In this document: positions 37,101 through 50,585 of the stretch, piece after piece
Layout of the letters: each line of letters begins with the position of its first letter
How positions within the stretch are numbered: the first letter of the stretch is position 1
Assembly (NCBI GenBank): GCA_027382625.1
Contig: JAJKFJ010022504.1
Location: 62,001-126,000, forward strand
Source of the DNA: Tetmemena sp. SeJ-2015
Taxonomy: Eukaryota; Ciliophora; Spirotrichea; Sporadotrichida; Oxytrichidae
Length of the DNA stretch: 64,000 nucleotides
Reading direction: 5' to 3'
Position numbers and translations under genes: made by a program
The notes under the pieces: model-generated
The model's input: only the letters and a program-made list of their open reading frames with translations
The model's database searches: none
What the model was told of the DNA's origin: nothing

Positions 37101-38300
37101 ATTTTGGGGAATTTTAAAATTAACAAAAAATTTAAAAAAAGTTTGTTTCTGAATTTTTAAATTTTTTTTAAAATTAAAAATTTTTTACTTTTTTAAATTT
37201 GTAATATTTTTTAAACATTCGAAAAATTTTTAGCAGACCGAAAAATAAAAATTTATAAAAAGGGACAACTTTAAAGCTTTAAAGCTTAGATTTATGATCA
37301 GAACAGGAACCATTTTTCTCAAACAAACTATAGTTTCAACAAAGTTATAATTATTATAGTATATCAATAAGGAGAAAAATTTTGAAAGTCTTATAGTCAT
37401 TCCTTATAATAAACACAAGAGTTTCGAAGTGTCCTTTGAAATTATAAAATAATTTATTGCCACCTAATTCAATAAATATGCAAACAAAAAAATTTAAAAA
37501 AAAATAATATGAAAAATTAAAAAATTTTTTATAAAATTTGTGGAAAAGAAAAAGAAAATTTTTGGTATTAAAAAGATCATTTTTTTTTAGCCGGTAAAAA
37601 AATTTTGCATTTTTTAAAAAAACTTTTAAATTTAAGGGAAAATTTATCAACCTAATTTTTTTATATTTATAAATCTTATTTTAAATTTTTTTTCAAATTT
37701 TTAAAATTTAATTTAAAAAAAAAATTTTTAAAAAGAAAAGAATTTTTCAAAGGGAAAACTATTTTTTATCCCCCAAATTAAAAATTTAAAGGATTAATAA
37801 AGGGGAAAAAATTTTTCCTTGAGAAGGTTTTCCCGTTCCCCCAATTTTTTTTTTTATTTAATAGGGTCAAATGTTTAAAAAGGAGCCCTCTCGAATATAA
37901 AATTTAAATTTTCCTAAAAACTCCCCAAAAAATTATTCAAAAGGGTTTATTGGGTTTTAATAATTTAAGGGATAATTTCTAATTTAAAAAATTTTCACTA
38001 AAAATCTCATCTTAATTGTCATGTATTTTGAGTTTATTCTACTAATTATTACTTTTTCTATTTAATTAAAATATCAGCTTTATAAAAGTGCTGAATCCTA
38101 TATAATTAATAAATATCCTACATTATTTTAAAGCTTTCATATTAGCATCACACATTTCAAAAATTAATTTAGTTAGAAATAAATATGCATTTTAATTTGT
38201 AAGACTTATTAAAAATTCGAGAATAGTTTGTGTAACTTTCAAAAAAAAAGAGAAAATGCTATCAAATTAATAGGGAATTGTATATTTTTCTAAGATATAA
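34122..38300. other. AT-rich insert with abnormal homopolymer runs
   Basis: From about 34380 to 35400 and from 36130 to 38000 the sequence is full of runs such as A8-T8, G6 and C5 with little other content. A copy of the dispersed repeat at 34985-35250 is recognisable (CCTGATCTGGCTTGTTCGATAG) but inflated with extra homopolymer bases relative to the other copies. The stretch near 34250-34380 may hold a partial copy in the opposite orientation. No gene can be supported; open frames such as 37354-37650 are made of homopolymer codons. Confidence 0.55.
34985..35250 (+). mobile_element. Dispersed ~300-bp repeat, copy with inflated homopolymers
   Basis: The order GATTGGTTAAA, CCTGATCTGGCTTGTTCGATAG and CGAGAGATATGTTTGCGCGC matches the copies at 57650 and 21715, but T, C and A runs are longer and short phrases are lost. 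This is the best internal evidence that the surrounding sequence is poorly resolved. Confidence 0.6.
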
Positions 38301-41300
38301 AGAAAATTATTCTGGTAGGTGATAAAAATTATAGAAATTTGGACACCAACACTTTCTTTATTATCTTCTTTATTACTTGAGTAAATGTAATAAATTATGG
38401 TGGAATTCTTCTGCTAAACGCAAAAATAAATTTAATCCTCTTAGACTTAAGGTGGTGGTTTTCTAAAGTAAAATTTTACTCATAAATCGGCGGAGAAAAA
38501 GGGGAAGCATAAATTTCCCTTAAATTTTTAAAAGGGACGAAACTTTTCTTAAAAAAAATATTTTTGCGGGTTATCCCATTTAATTTTTTTCATTTACCCC
38601 AAATTTTTTATACTTTTACTTTTTTCTTCTTCTTTTTCCTTTAAAATTTTAATAAAAAAATTTTATTTTTTTTCTAAAAAAAATTTTAATTTGATGGTTA
38701 AGATTTTTTTAGAAAAATTGCTTTCATTTAATTATTTATACAATATACATATTTTACAAAGTAAATCTATTAAATTTATTTATATTTCGTAAATTACATC
38801 TTATAGAGATAAGTTCTTTTCTTCTTACGATAGAGTCTAAAGCTATATACCATATGCCCATAATTTTAAATTAGCAAAAAAATTAAAAATTAAATTTTAA
38901 ATTTTTTTAATTTTTTTAATTTAATTTAAAATTTTTTAAAATTTTTTTTCCCTTAAAAATTGATCAAAAGGTATAGCAAATGATAATAAAATGAAAGCTA
39001 AAGTAATCATAGTAGCTAAAATGCGGTGCAACTCACTCCAGCATTTAAGATAAAGGACTCTTTGACTGCCTCTTTCAGCCTCACTTTTTAAATGATATAT
39101 CTTATGAAAAAGCATAAGCTCTCTATGAAATTTGACGAGTAAATGTTGCTCAAATCCTTAGAAGATTAGACAACCCTTTGATAATAATGGTTAGTATCAA
39201 ACTGCATGAGAATAATACTTATGATATTTCGATGGTAACGTTGTCTATATATGAACCTTCCGTATTCAAAATTATCTCTGTCAAGAGTATAAAATATCTA
39301 AGTTATTCATTTGCCTTTAATTCTGTTTATTATAATTATATTTTTATTCTCATTTATTTTCACTAGTTTCATAATCGATCATTTTTATAATTAATTAATT
39401 AGTTTAAAATTAAGATAATGATGGAGGATATATTAAGACTATATTTGATCTGACTTTAACCCTATAACATATTAAATAAATAAAACTTTATTTTTATTTT
39501 TAATTTCTTAATTAATTATCTAATTGGAAAATTAAGTTCTTATTATAAACTAAAAAATCTAAATACTTAACTTAATAAAATTTTAAAATATTTTATGGCA
39601 ATAGTATTGCAAAAGAGTTTACTATTTGAAATAGCATTAAATAATTGAATTAACTGTTTATTATAATATGATATTTAAAATTTAAAGTTTTTAAAATTTT
39701 AGAAGAGATTTAAAGTCTCATAAATTTATTTTTAAGTCTTAAGGAATCACAATAAGTGAACTCTTAACTTTAATTTTAGCAGTCCTTAAAAATATCGTTT
39801 TTTGAATTTGAATTTTAAGAAGACTTCCTTTTTGTAATTAGATAATAGATGTGTTTTTAATTTAAATTAGCGCCCCCTGTCTGAATCTCTGTTATTTAAA
39901 GTTGCAACAAGTGGAACAATGATTGAATGTATGAATGAGAGTAAATTCATGCTCTTTAATATATTAAAATTATGCTCATTATTGCCACAATCTAGAAGAC
40001 TTCACTTTATAAATTACGGGGCCTACTTGCCCTTTATAGATAATTTAATTCTTAACCGCTATCCTTCACTCTCTAAACAACCAGAACTGAGAAGAAAATT
40101 CTTTAATTATTTCCTGAAAAATAATATGAAACTTAAATCTAAGCTTTCAATGCAATAAAATTATACGGAAGTGATGGCTATAAAAATATTTTTAAAAAAA
40201 AGAGTTTTTTAATAAATGTAATTAAGTTTGAGGCATTTTAAAATTAAAGACATTTTTCTTCTCATCATTACTTAATATAATAAATTGATTTTGTCATTCA
40301 AATAACAAATACAGCTCAGAATTTAATTTTATATTGAAGTCTATCAAATTTAAATACTTATGCAATCATCATCAAATTCAAAGAAGTTAATATTATTGCA
40401 ACTTTTGTGTGGGATTGCTCAACAAGTCACACATGTTTTAAATAGTTTTTTTTTATAAAGATGAATAAAAATGGTCTCATCATATTTTTTGATTGAAGTG
40501 TACTATGAAGAAGATCATGGATGAAAATCATGTTAGCTTTTTAATTAATATGTTGAGAAAGCTGCAGATCCAAGGGTGAATCTTTTATTTTAATTTACTT
40601 GAAATTCCCTATTTATATTTTAACCAATAACCGATTTTAATTTAATTCTCAACTATAATTATTATTATGCCAATCTAAATTTTAAATAAGTGTGATTTTA
40701 GAAATACCTTCTATAATGGATTAGCGAAGAGAGGAGCAGCTATTTATACTAAATCCTACAGTTCAATTCAAATTCCGGGGGACTCTTCTTTTTATACCGA
40801 AATTAAAATCTTGCATTAAAAAAAAATTTAAATTATTTTTACTTCTTCATTCAGATTACATTTTTTAGTCAGCTTAAATTGTTTAATATCATTAAAATGG
40901 ATATCATAAAATAAGCTTAATTTACATTAAATTCCTACTTTAGCTACTTTTAAGTCTGAATATTATCTAATATTCAGAGAGAGTTATAAAAAGATAATTA
41001 TTATAGAATTATATAGTTTATAATTTATTCAAATGAGTCTGACATTATCATTTAAAATATTAAATAAACTTACCTCACCCAAAAAACTCCATAATTTAAA
41101 TCTAGCCTAAAAAATAACTAAAATGAAATTGGGAGAAATAAAATATTTAAATCTTCTTTTAAAAAATATTATATAAAATTACCATTAGTAAAAATAATAA
41201 AAAAGAAGTTAGTAAAGCCTTTAATGTAAAAAATACTTAAGATTTTTTATTTCATTAAATAGGTTTTATTTATAGCTGATCTCTATTTAAATTTCCTAAC

Positions 41301-44300
41301 TGAACCTTTTGTTAATTAAAAAAATATATCTAAAATGATTAAGTTTTAAACTATTTTTAATCTGTTTAAATAAATAAATATTATTTTCCTCAGTTTTAAT
41401 AAATTAAAGCATCTAAATAGTTATATTGCTTGAAAATTATAATATTTCAAGGTTTATAAATTGAATTACAAAATATGCACTTTATTAATAACACTGCCAC
41501 TGTAAGTGGAGGAGCTATATACTCTGAAAATCTTCTCAAAGGAGTATTCCTTTATACATCTATTTTATAAAATACATGGACTTTTAAATTATTCAAATAA
41601 AAATCATAATTATTAATTTAGGAATTTAAAATATAGGACCCGTGAAATGGCACCAAAGTTAGCTTTGCTAGGGTTGGGAGATTAGCCAACCATTACTCTC
41701 TGCCTCGGTTGCTTGCATATTCCTTTGGAGACGATCTATTTTAATAATCCGCAGAACGTGACTAAGTAATCAACTATAGGGGTGCGTGGATTGAAGTAAC
41801 CCCTGAAGCCGAACGAGAAACCTCATTTCTTCTACATCTTTATTCCATTATCCTTACATTAGCCTCCTCCCACTATGAGTGACCCTAATCCGGAGCAATG
41901 GGGCGGCTGAAAATCTTTAAGCAAATCTGGCAGTTCGGAAGAGGAATAATTGGTTTCAGTACTAAAATGGCAGTCCTTGTGTGGTATAAATGTGAGGCTA
42001 GACCTCTGGCGAATTATCTATTCATGTTACTTAATGGTGAAAACCAGGAGCGATACAGATTCTCGTAAATTTAATCAATTTTTAAAAAGAAAATGCAGCC
42101 GTGCCTTGCTAGCAATTGCAATTAGAGTTTTTGTGATGATAGCTGAGCCAGCAGAGTAAATGTGCTCAGAGTATTAGTGGATCTGGAAGATTCAGAGATT
42201 ATCTCTCGCCCTTTCAATGAAAGCAACATCACCTTACCCCTTAATTCCACATAAATTTAACAAAAATCAATTGAATATAAAAATAAAGTATACAGGAAAG
42301 AAAATGGAAAATAACGAAGCAGGCAAGAAAGAATGAAAGAAAAAGAGTTAAATTCATTAAGAAATATTCATATCTTTGTGGATAATTTATATTGAGTGTA
42401 TGAATTAAGCTAATGTTTAAGGCTTAATTAATTCAATTTAAAACTAATTAAAAAATTGAAGGCTCCTTCATCTTGGCATAAATCTCTTATTTATTTTTAA
42501 AATATATAAGCAAATCGTTAAGCCAAATATATCAAATTTCTAGATTAATACTTTCTATTATCCTCTATAAAGTTAATATTTCCCTAAAGAACGAAATAGC
42601 TTAAAATACAAAAATTATTAGTCAAAATGCAATGTTCACCTCAGCGTATGCCTTCTTCGCTTCCTTTGTCTTGTGTACGCTGAGGTTGTCAACGAGTAGA
42701 ACGATCTCACCGTCTGTGATCTTCTCTCTGAGCTTCTTAAGGAACGCAACATACTGCTCTCGCTTGATAGAGCGAGGATGAAGGACATAAGCTTCTAAGC
42801 CTGAGTCTTCGCTGATTCCTGCAAGTAACGCACTTGTAGTTATATTTACTTTCTACTCGTAAACTTCTATGTTATCGTGCTTCTTGTACCAACTCTTCTT
42901 CATGAAGGTGTTGTGTGTGAACACAGCTTCGTCAGCACATGCAAACTTCACGCTATCCCTCTCACACCTGAGCAGCTAGTCGTAAATATATTTCAGATTA
43001 TTATAATAAAATGGCTTAGTGAAGTCTTTAACGCGCTTCACTCGATTCACAGTTTTGTACGTTATGCCATTTCAACGATAGATGTTTGCTACAGTCTACG
43101 GAGAAATCTTGAGATATGGAAACCAATATCCTTTATAAGCTAAAACAAGCAAATTTTCTATTTATCAGCAAAAATAATATTTAAAATAAATTTAAAATAC
43201 AAATATACCATAATTTTAATAAAGAAATTGTGTTAGAAATAGCTTTAATTTTTGTAAATAATATTTTTATACTACATTTAGGAACGATTTTTCAGGCGGC
43301 CTTGGAGACGAAATTTACATTAAAAACCTTTAATTATTATATCCAGTAATTAAAGTTAATTTAAATATTGAAGAATTTGAGATATGTTCATTATTTTAAT
43401 TTCAGAAATTATTATTCAATTCTATAAAGAATTAAATTAAAAATTATTTATTCCTTCAAAGTTTCTTTTGAGTGCAAAGAAAATTTGAGACTCAATTAAA
43501 GATGATTAAAATAACTTCGAAAATATTTATATTAAATGCAGAGAATATATATATAAGGCACTCTATAAAAATATCAAATACTAAATTTTATTTTTGTTAT
43601 AATCTTTTTAACAATCCTTGTTGCAAGAGGTGGTTGTGATTAATTTTAAAATTACAACTTACTTTAATTTTGCTGGAATCCCCAGGCATTTATTCTTAAA
43701 AGAATTTATTTTATTAATATTTTGTTACTATAATTTTAAATGGATGAGAAATTAATTAAATTAAAATATTGACTAAATAATGAATGGAATCATGAAATAT
43801 TTTAATTGATTAAATAATTTATTTTCCCTTACATTTCAATTGACAATAAAATTATTGAAAAAGTTACTTTTTTAAATACTTAGTAAGAGAAGTATATTTA
43901 CATGTTAAAAGTATTCCATTAGAAATTTTTATCCATTTTAAACTTGTATATTACAATACTGAAATGATAATTTAAAATAAATAAAAAGATATAAATATCT
44001 CAACTTTAAATATCTATTATTATACGTTCAGCCCCGATTTTTCAAAACTTTCAGTTTACTTCTATAAAGCCTGGATGAACGAGGACGAAGCTCTTTTCTT
44101 CTGTGTTTTGGTACTGTAAGCGGTCCTTTTCGGCAGAGTATTGCTACAAAACTTTCAAAATAGGTAATTTTACTTTATTAAATCCCACAATTAAAGTAAA
44201 CGTTCTCGATAAACATGTCAATAACGGATGGATTTGAAGTTAATTCTCTAATGTCCATTAAAAATACTAAAAGAGTGACTACTTACTGGAAAAGCTGGCT

Positions 44301-45420
44301 TCCTAGCCAGTAGTCAAAAATCGGGGCTGAACGGATAATATTTTCTATATTTATTTTGGATATGATTTAGATGAGTACACATTCAATATTCTTGGTAAAT
44401 TCAACCTTTTCTATTGTAGTTTAAAACTAAGTTGAAATAAATAAATGCTTATCTAGATAGAATAAGTAATAAATTCTAAATTTATTGATGAATTATGATC
44501 CTATTAAATGTTTTATTATATAGAATAGGTGGAGGTGACTTTAATATTAATTTAGGTAGTCTACGTCTTTGATGGGGAAAATTTAATAAGAATTGGAGGC
44601 CTCCTCCCTGTATACTTCGAATGACAAACCCCAAGTTTACTTCTGAAGTGTTGTGGTCGAGTAGATAATTTACTTCAAGAGATCTCCTAGTAGTCGACAA
44701 CAATAGTCAGACGATATGTAAAGTTAGAAAAGGAAGAGAGGGGGAAGCAGAGAAAAAATCTTGAACAGGTTTAGTACTTTTAATATAAAAAAATAATTTG
44801 AGTTTCCATTCTCATTCAATTCTTCTACTTAGAGAATAAATTTGCTCTTGCTTAAATATATCCAATAAAGTTTTATAATTTTGACATCTACGAAACTGCC
44901 CTCTCAAAATTTATACTCCTTTAAAATCCTACTCATATCTTATTTTTCTCAAGATAAATTGAGGCCTAAAATTCTTTGAGTATAATAATAGTGACTAAAT
45001 TTGTAGAGGTCTCATTACTATAGTTTGAAACTCTTCGGCTTATAGCAATTTCAAGCGATTTACTGTGGGGAAAATAGCTTTTGATCAAGCTCTATCAAGA
45101 CTCCTGCAATTCGGCACTGATATGACAGACATTCAAATAGACATTCTTCTGTAAAGAAATATACACACTGATTAAATCGATTCCATGAATCCTTTTGGGT
45201 CCTTTTTTTCATGGAGAATTAGTTTAAGAATTTGGAAATTATTACTGTTATATCCTTAATTTAAGTAACCATATAAAAATCCTCTCTTTTACACTCTCAA
45301 AATTTCGAGACTGAATTTGAAATAAATTTTTTAAGAAGAAATCATACTCACTAGATGAACAGCTTGTTTATCTCAAACACGAACTTCAAGCTAACTTAGC
45401 TCATATTTCTGGATTCTAAA
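38301..45420 (+). CDS. Beta-helix gene, middle blocks with insertions
   Basis: Short blocks with the beta-helix pattern are scattered here: 40690-40800 (FRNTFYNGLAKRGAAIYT), 41474-41570 (MHFINNTATVSGGAIYSEN), 43280-43330 (RNDFSGGLGDEIYIKN) and 45010-45250 (NSSAYSNFKRFTVGKIAF, then LQFGTDMTDIQIDILL). A frame near 39919-40158 may also belong. They are interrupted by AT-rich gaps, a dispersed-repeat copy (40290-40640), a decayed transposon (41640-43150) and a MITE (44018-44340). I place them in the same giant gene as 23.5-31.4 and 46-54 kb because order and strand agree. They could instead be remnants of a separate tandem copy. Confidence 0.4.
40290..40640 (-). mobile_element. Dispersed ~300-bp repeat, inverted copy
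   Basis: Read on the plus strand it has TTGCAACTTTTGTGTGGGATTGCTCA near 40397-40422 and ends in TAACCAATAACCGATTTTAA. These are the reverse complements of the two ends of the copy at 21715. The middle is diverged. Confidence 0.5.
41647..42336 (+). pseudogene. Decayed ORF of a transposon, unknown product
   Basis: ATG 41647 opens a frame of balanced composition (MAPKLALLGLGDQPTI..MSDPNPEQWGG) that meets TGA at 41908 and then continues open to TGA 42334 (SGSSEEEQLVSVLKWQSLCG, then a basic stretch KTRSDTDSRKFNQFLKRKCS). One stop interrupts an otherwise continuous 230-codon frame. A shifted frame from ATG 41898 is also open to 42144, so the exact product is uncertain. It lies tail-to-tail with the transposase remnant at 42622-43146 and is probably part of the same element. 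No domain recognised. Confidence 0.4.
42622..43146 (-). pseudogene. Tc1/mariner-type transposase, truncated and interrupted
   Basis: The minus strand encodes ~175 residues: a helix-turn-helix piece (ISPQTVANIYR), a TGA at 43072-43074, then NGITYKTVNRVKRVKDF, the first catalytic Asp in CADEAVFTHNTFMKKSW, and the second in IVLLVDNLSVHKTKEAKKAY. The frame stops at 42622 before the third acidic residue, so the 3' third is missing. Trp is TGG. This looks like a TBE/Tec-like IS630/Tc1 transposase and is clearly different from the intact one at 2649-3755. The interruption and truncation make it inactive. Confidence 0.75.
44018..44340 (-). mobile_element. 323-bp MITE with ~25-bp terminal inverted repeats
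   Basis: The left end (TATTATACGTTCAGCCCC then GATTTTT) and the right end, read in reverse complement (TATTATCCGTTCAGCCCC then GATTTTT), match at 24 of 25 positions. Inside is a second palindrome (CTGGCTAGGAAGCCAG). A diverged copy lies at 30931-31235 in the opposite orientation. It has no coding capacity of its own, so it would need a transposase in trans. Confidence 0.75.
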
Positions 45421-45639
45421 TTTAAATTTTTAATAATTTTATTAATAAGTCTACCTATTTTATTCTAATATTTTTGTCATTTGATTTGCTATTGATTTTT
45501 TATGTAGATTTAAAAATGGATAGATTTTAATTTTAAAGCTATCTCTTAAGTTTAGAATTTTAAGTAATATATTTTATTTTATGTTGATAAAAATATATCT
45601 TTAAAAATATTTGTTGCAATAGCTCTGTGGGATATAGGT

Positions 45640-46010
45640 GAGAATTTAATAGAAAAGAGAATTAAATTAGATATTACAATGAAATAAATTAGTGATAGTT
45701 GAAGTGTGCCATATTTAATTAATAATTACACCATTCAATTCAGCATTCTAAGATCTTTTTATCCTTGCAGCTTTTGTGTGGGAGCGCTCAGTAAAGAGTT
45801 ATATGAGGCGCAAGTTTTAATGAAGATGACGATGAGGAGAAGAGGAGTGCATGAGTCATATTTCACTGCTGAGTGGTGCTACGAAGATGATTTTAGAAGA
45901 AAGTCATATTAATTTTTTGATTCTCTATCGAACACGCTGCAAAATAGAAGGTGATTTCAACTGACACGAAGTTGCAACTCTCCATTTATTATTTTAACCA
46001 ATCACCGATT
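45640..46010 (-). mobile_element. Dispersed ~300-bp repeat, inverted copy
   Basis: The plus strand shows ATCCTTGCAGCTTTTGTGTG near 45761 and GACACGAAGTTGCAACTCTC with TTTAACCAATCACCGATT at the right end, the reverse complement of the ends at 21715. The 68-codon frame at 45706-45912 lies wholly inside the repeat and is not counted as a gene. Confidence 0.65.
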
Positions 46011-49000
46011 TGAATTAAAATTTAAACTATAATAAATGATCTATGTTGAAAATGCTCTTATCTATATTTATGATTCAAACTTTACATTTGAAATATGAAA
46101 TTTATAATTTAATGAGTTATTTTTATTTAAATTAGCTTATTCCTTTTTAATTGTATTTTTCCCTTTTTCTAAGTAAAAATAATAAGGAACTTAAATTAAA
46201 TTAAAAAGGAGAATTAAAGAAATTAACATTTAAAATAGCAGCAGTAAGTTCATAATTTCATATTTTCATTATAAGTTTCTATTTTAAAAGAAATCTCTCA
46301 CTTTAATTATAGAATTAAAATGCTCCAAAAGGCATCTATATAAATAATTATTATAATAATGTCAAATTTTAGGTTCACATTTGAATCTCCATAATACATT
46401 TGATCAAACTTTGAGTTTATTTTTAAAAGAATTTAATTTCAAAAGCTATTTATCGTATCATTATCAGACATTTAACATTTAATTAGAGTAAACAGAAATT
46501 TGAGTATTTTATAAAAAAATTTTATAACTTTTATTGATAAATTAATTCTGAATATTTAATTTGACTCGCAGAATGAAAGGAGATAAGTGAATGGAGGAGC
46601 TTTTTGCTGTATAAATTGCGTATAAATTGTATTGAGTAGAATAATAGTTGCAAATGCTTCTGCAAAGTATGGCGGTGCAATATATTTCTAAGAATCTTCT
46701 AATAACTTGAAGAACAGATAAGAAATTTAATCCTTTAAGTCACAACGTCCTTTCCACTATATCTAGAAGAGCTAATTTATTACTGCTAAAATTTAATTAA
46801 GCATTCAAATAATTTATCAATAAATAGCATTATAAATTTCATAAAAAAGACTCAAAATTTACAAATATAAATCTTGAATCTTTTCTTTTGATATAAAAAT
46901 AACAACAAAAATAGTGAAGTAATTATTGCTTAGGATTTGTTGGAAATGTATTTATTTATAAAATAAATAAAAAAGTGATATAGCAGATGACAGATGAGCA
47001 ATTTATGAAGTTATTATTCAAAGAGATTCATGCATATTGTTTTAAATTTGAATCTATGTGGCACTCAACAAGTTGATTAAAGTAGAATAAAAAGAATGTT
47101 AAAAATTTATATAGATGCAGATAGTGAAGGGATAGTTGCATTTAAACATATCAACTTTTATTAGCTATAATACAAGCTACAGATAGAATGATTGTTTTAA
47201 AGTTAATGAATAACGAGAGATAAAATTCACAAATAGTTTTAATCAATCATCTATTTAAATTAATTTCTTGCATATAACTACAAAAATAAAAAGTTTGGTA
47301 CACTATACTAATTTAAAATGCTCTAACTATAATTGTACAGCACTAATAACATCTTATGCAAATAAATTAATTAAAATTTAAGCTTATAATTAACAAAAAT
47401 TATTGAAATTTTAACTTTTGATTGGGTGTTGACTCTCTGGTGGGGCATTGTACTTTGATAACTCCTATTCAATTTCTCTAGCAGAAACTAAATTTTTCAA
47501 TAACTCTGCTGTTGTAAGTTTAGAAGATAGCAGTTCTGGTTATGGAGGAGCTATCAACTTTTAAACTGATGGAACATCTAACTTGACGAATTTAGCTATT
47601 CCTTATATTGTAAATATAAACTATTTAATTTATTTAAAAATTGAAAAGATTTTAAAATATTTTGCCAGCTTTATTCTTTTAAAAGAGAGTAAATAATTCG
47701 GTATCTTAGTTTTCAAATAATCCAAATATCTAAGAATATTCTTCGCATATTTTATACGTTTACCAATACTTCAAGTGAAGATTAAAAAAATAAACTATTT
47801 CATCATTATTTATTGACTATAATTTTATAAGTAATTTAATAAATTACAAAAATTAATAGAATACTACATTGTTCTTAAATAATTTTGCAGAAAGAGCAGG
47901 AGGAGCAATTTTTTGGAATAATATTGAGCCCAGCTAATACCAAATTAATTATTTTAATTTGTAATAAGAAATCGCATTTATTAAAAAATGGGACAATCTT
48001 TAAAATTGAAAATTTGAAAAAAATAATTTATAATAAATTTATAAAATATTATTTTGTTATCTCTTTTAAATTTACGGAATTTGACTATCTGTCCACTTTA
48101 TTTTTTTAAAATCATTTTTAGGTATAGTTTAAATAATTTATAATCAACTTTAAACTATAAATATTTTATTAATTATAGTACAAAAATTTTAGTTTGGTTT
48201 TTTAAACAAATATTTATTATTGCATTTTTGCAGCTTTGCTAATGGAACTATTAACATTTCAGTTAGCTATAACATTACATATAAATGTATTATTTTTACA
48301 GGTCCCAATTTCACAAATGTTTTTGTTAATAACTCAGCCTTATATTATGGAAACCATATTGCAAGCACAGCTATTCAATTTCTTTCAAAAATTAAAATCA
48401 TAAAAATTAAATATTTATAATTAAGTAAAAATATAGAACTTAAAATTATTTAATTAGATAAGTGTAAAATTTAATATAAATTAAGAAAATCTCATGTCTG
48501 AGAAACTGTAAGATAAGAAATCAACCAAAGAGTAAAATTGTATGAAATATTGTTGAGAAAAATTTATAAATAATAATGATATTTTTATATTTTATAAGGA
48601 GGACAGAATTATGTTATCAGTATTTTAAATAACTTTTAAAAAAACTGAAATATATTTGTAGTCTGGAACTTAAATTAGCGTAGAATTTTTAAAAAGTTCT
48701 TCAAAAAAAAATATTTTGTAACGAAGTGAGGTAACGTGCTTCATATGTTATCGACTATAAGTTCTATCAATAATAAATTAGAATAATTAATAACTCAATC
48801 AAGACCTAATATATTTATCCAGATCTTCTTATCTATCCCATTCCTTAGATTAAGAACCAAATAAAAACATGAATAGCATTTTAGTAAAGATCATTAATAC
48901 TAAGCAAGCAAATAATTATTCTAGATTTTCCTCTATTTAACTTTTTGCTGCATCTAATGAATAAAATCCTCTCTTTCTGCTTTCTATGTTTCAAAATAAA

Positions 49001-49670
49001 TCTTCATTTTTATTTGCAGAATTTGAAAATATTACTATTTCTCACTCGATCACAATTCATATCTTTGTTATATTTCCATTAATTATCTTTTATATTATCA
49101 TAGCTACATCAGAATCTATAAATTTTTAATTAATTAAGATATCTTTAGTTTAAAATTTGTAAAGTTTAGTGTATAAATTGATAGTAAATCTCAGCAATTA
49201 TTTTAAGTACTATTTTATGAATAAATTTTCTATATAAATAGGGAATTATATCCCCATCCAGCAAATTTAAAATTATTTTAATCACTGATTTGCAGATAAA
49301 TTAAATATGCTTTATTTCTTCAGAATTCAGAGTTACAATAGCTTCTACTTGAATAAAGTTCGTCTAAAATAAAATTTATAATTTAGTCTAATATGACTCG
49401 TAGAAGACTAAAAGCGACTATTACTTAAGTGACAAGCAATTAGATATTTTATGATAATGTGAGGAGTGGTTCAGATTTTGATACTATAACCCTAGCATTT
49501 GTAGATATTTATAATCAAATTATCACATTAGACTCCTCATCTGAAGTATAAATTTTCTCTGATACGACCTACAATCAAGGAAATGCTGCAGCTTTGCTTT
49601 ATCCACCAGTTGTAGAGGGCCTTAACACTTTCAAGGCCTCTAAAGGAATAATATCATAAGTTTATTAGTA
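46011..49670 (+). CDS. Beta-helix gene, later repeats and Ig-like segment
   Basis: Blocks include 46580-46760 (GGAFCCINCV, ASAKYGGAIYFQESSNN), 47430-47610 (GGALYFDNSYSISLAET, GYGGAINFQTDG), 47865-47960 (LNNFAERAGGAIFWNN) and 48230-48420 (FANGTINISVSYNITYKC). At 49430-49665 the text changes to a beta-sandwich-like segment (ITLAFVDIYNQIITLDSSSE, then NAAALLYPPVVEGLNTFKAS). In large ciliate surface proteins of this type, such a segment usually sits between the beta-helix and the membrane part. AT-rich gaps separate the blocks. Confidence 0.55.
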
Positions 49671-50221
49671 TATTCATAAAATTATATATTTTTTTAAAGA
49701 ATATTTACTCTCTCGAATTTCTCGTTTTATGGGACTCCTGGTTACAACCACAGTATACTTTATTTTTAAAGCATAAATTATGATTTAAATTTTAAGTTAG
49801 AATTATCTTTCAAATAAGGAAGGAAAATTATGCTAATTATATTTTTAGATTTAAATAAAAACTAAGAGGCATCTCACTAAGCACAAATTTCTAAAACCTT
49901 TATTGTAAAAATTCGATTTATAATTTTATTATTTTTAGGCATAATTAAAAATATTAATTTATATTAACAATTAATTTTAAAAGTTAATAAGTATCAAAAT
50001 TTCAACTTCTTCTATCGATCTTCAAAAATAAAGTAGCATTTCTGTAATGCAGCAGCTTAACTCAACAGATCTTGACCAAAGAATTATTCTTTAAATTGCT
50101 TAATTTTAATCTTTAGAAAATAAATTTTATTGTTATCTTCAATTATATAGAGATACCTTTTAAGGTTAACGCTCTTTGAATAATAAAATATTATTCTTTT
50201 CCATTTGACATCTTTTATTAT

Positions 50222-50243
50222 AGTAAAGTAAAGTAAAGTAAAA
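50222..50243. repeat. GTAAA microsatellite
   Basis: Four consecutive GTAAA units. It lies in an AT-rich gap of the beta-helix gene. Confidence 0.7.
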
Positions 50244-50585
50244 TTTTAGGTATAATTAATAATCAATTTCTTAAAACAGCACTTATCGTACTGAATTAGA
50301 AAATCAGTTATTATCCTATGTAATTTGTTATTAAATTTGAGCGATACTATTGCTAAAACTTAATTTATTCCTTAAATTAATAGTTTAATTAGTTATAGCC
50401 ATCATTATTTCTGATTAAATGAAAGAATAATATGAAATTATAAATAAAATAGTTATTCTAAAATTGTTTTTAAAGCTATTCCCTTTCATTTTTGTTAAAA
50501 TATCTATTTAATTTTTTAATTATAATTTCTTTCTATAAATAAATAAGATATATCTGTTTTTTAAATATATTTAACTAAGATCAGC

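Noticed and set aside
37354..37650. 98-codon minus-strand ORF
   Set aside because: It consists of Phe/Lys/Asn codons from homopolymer runs in a stretch of doubtful sequence quality.
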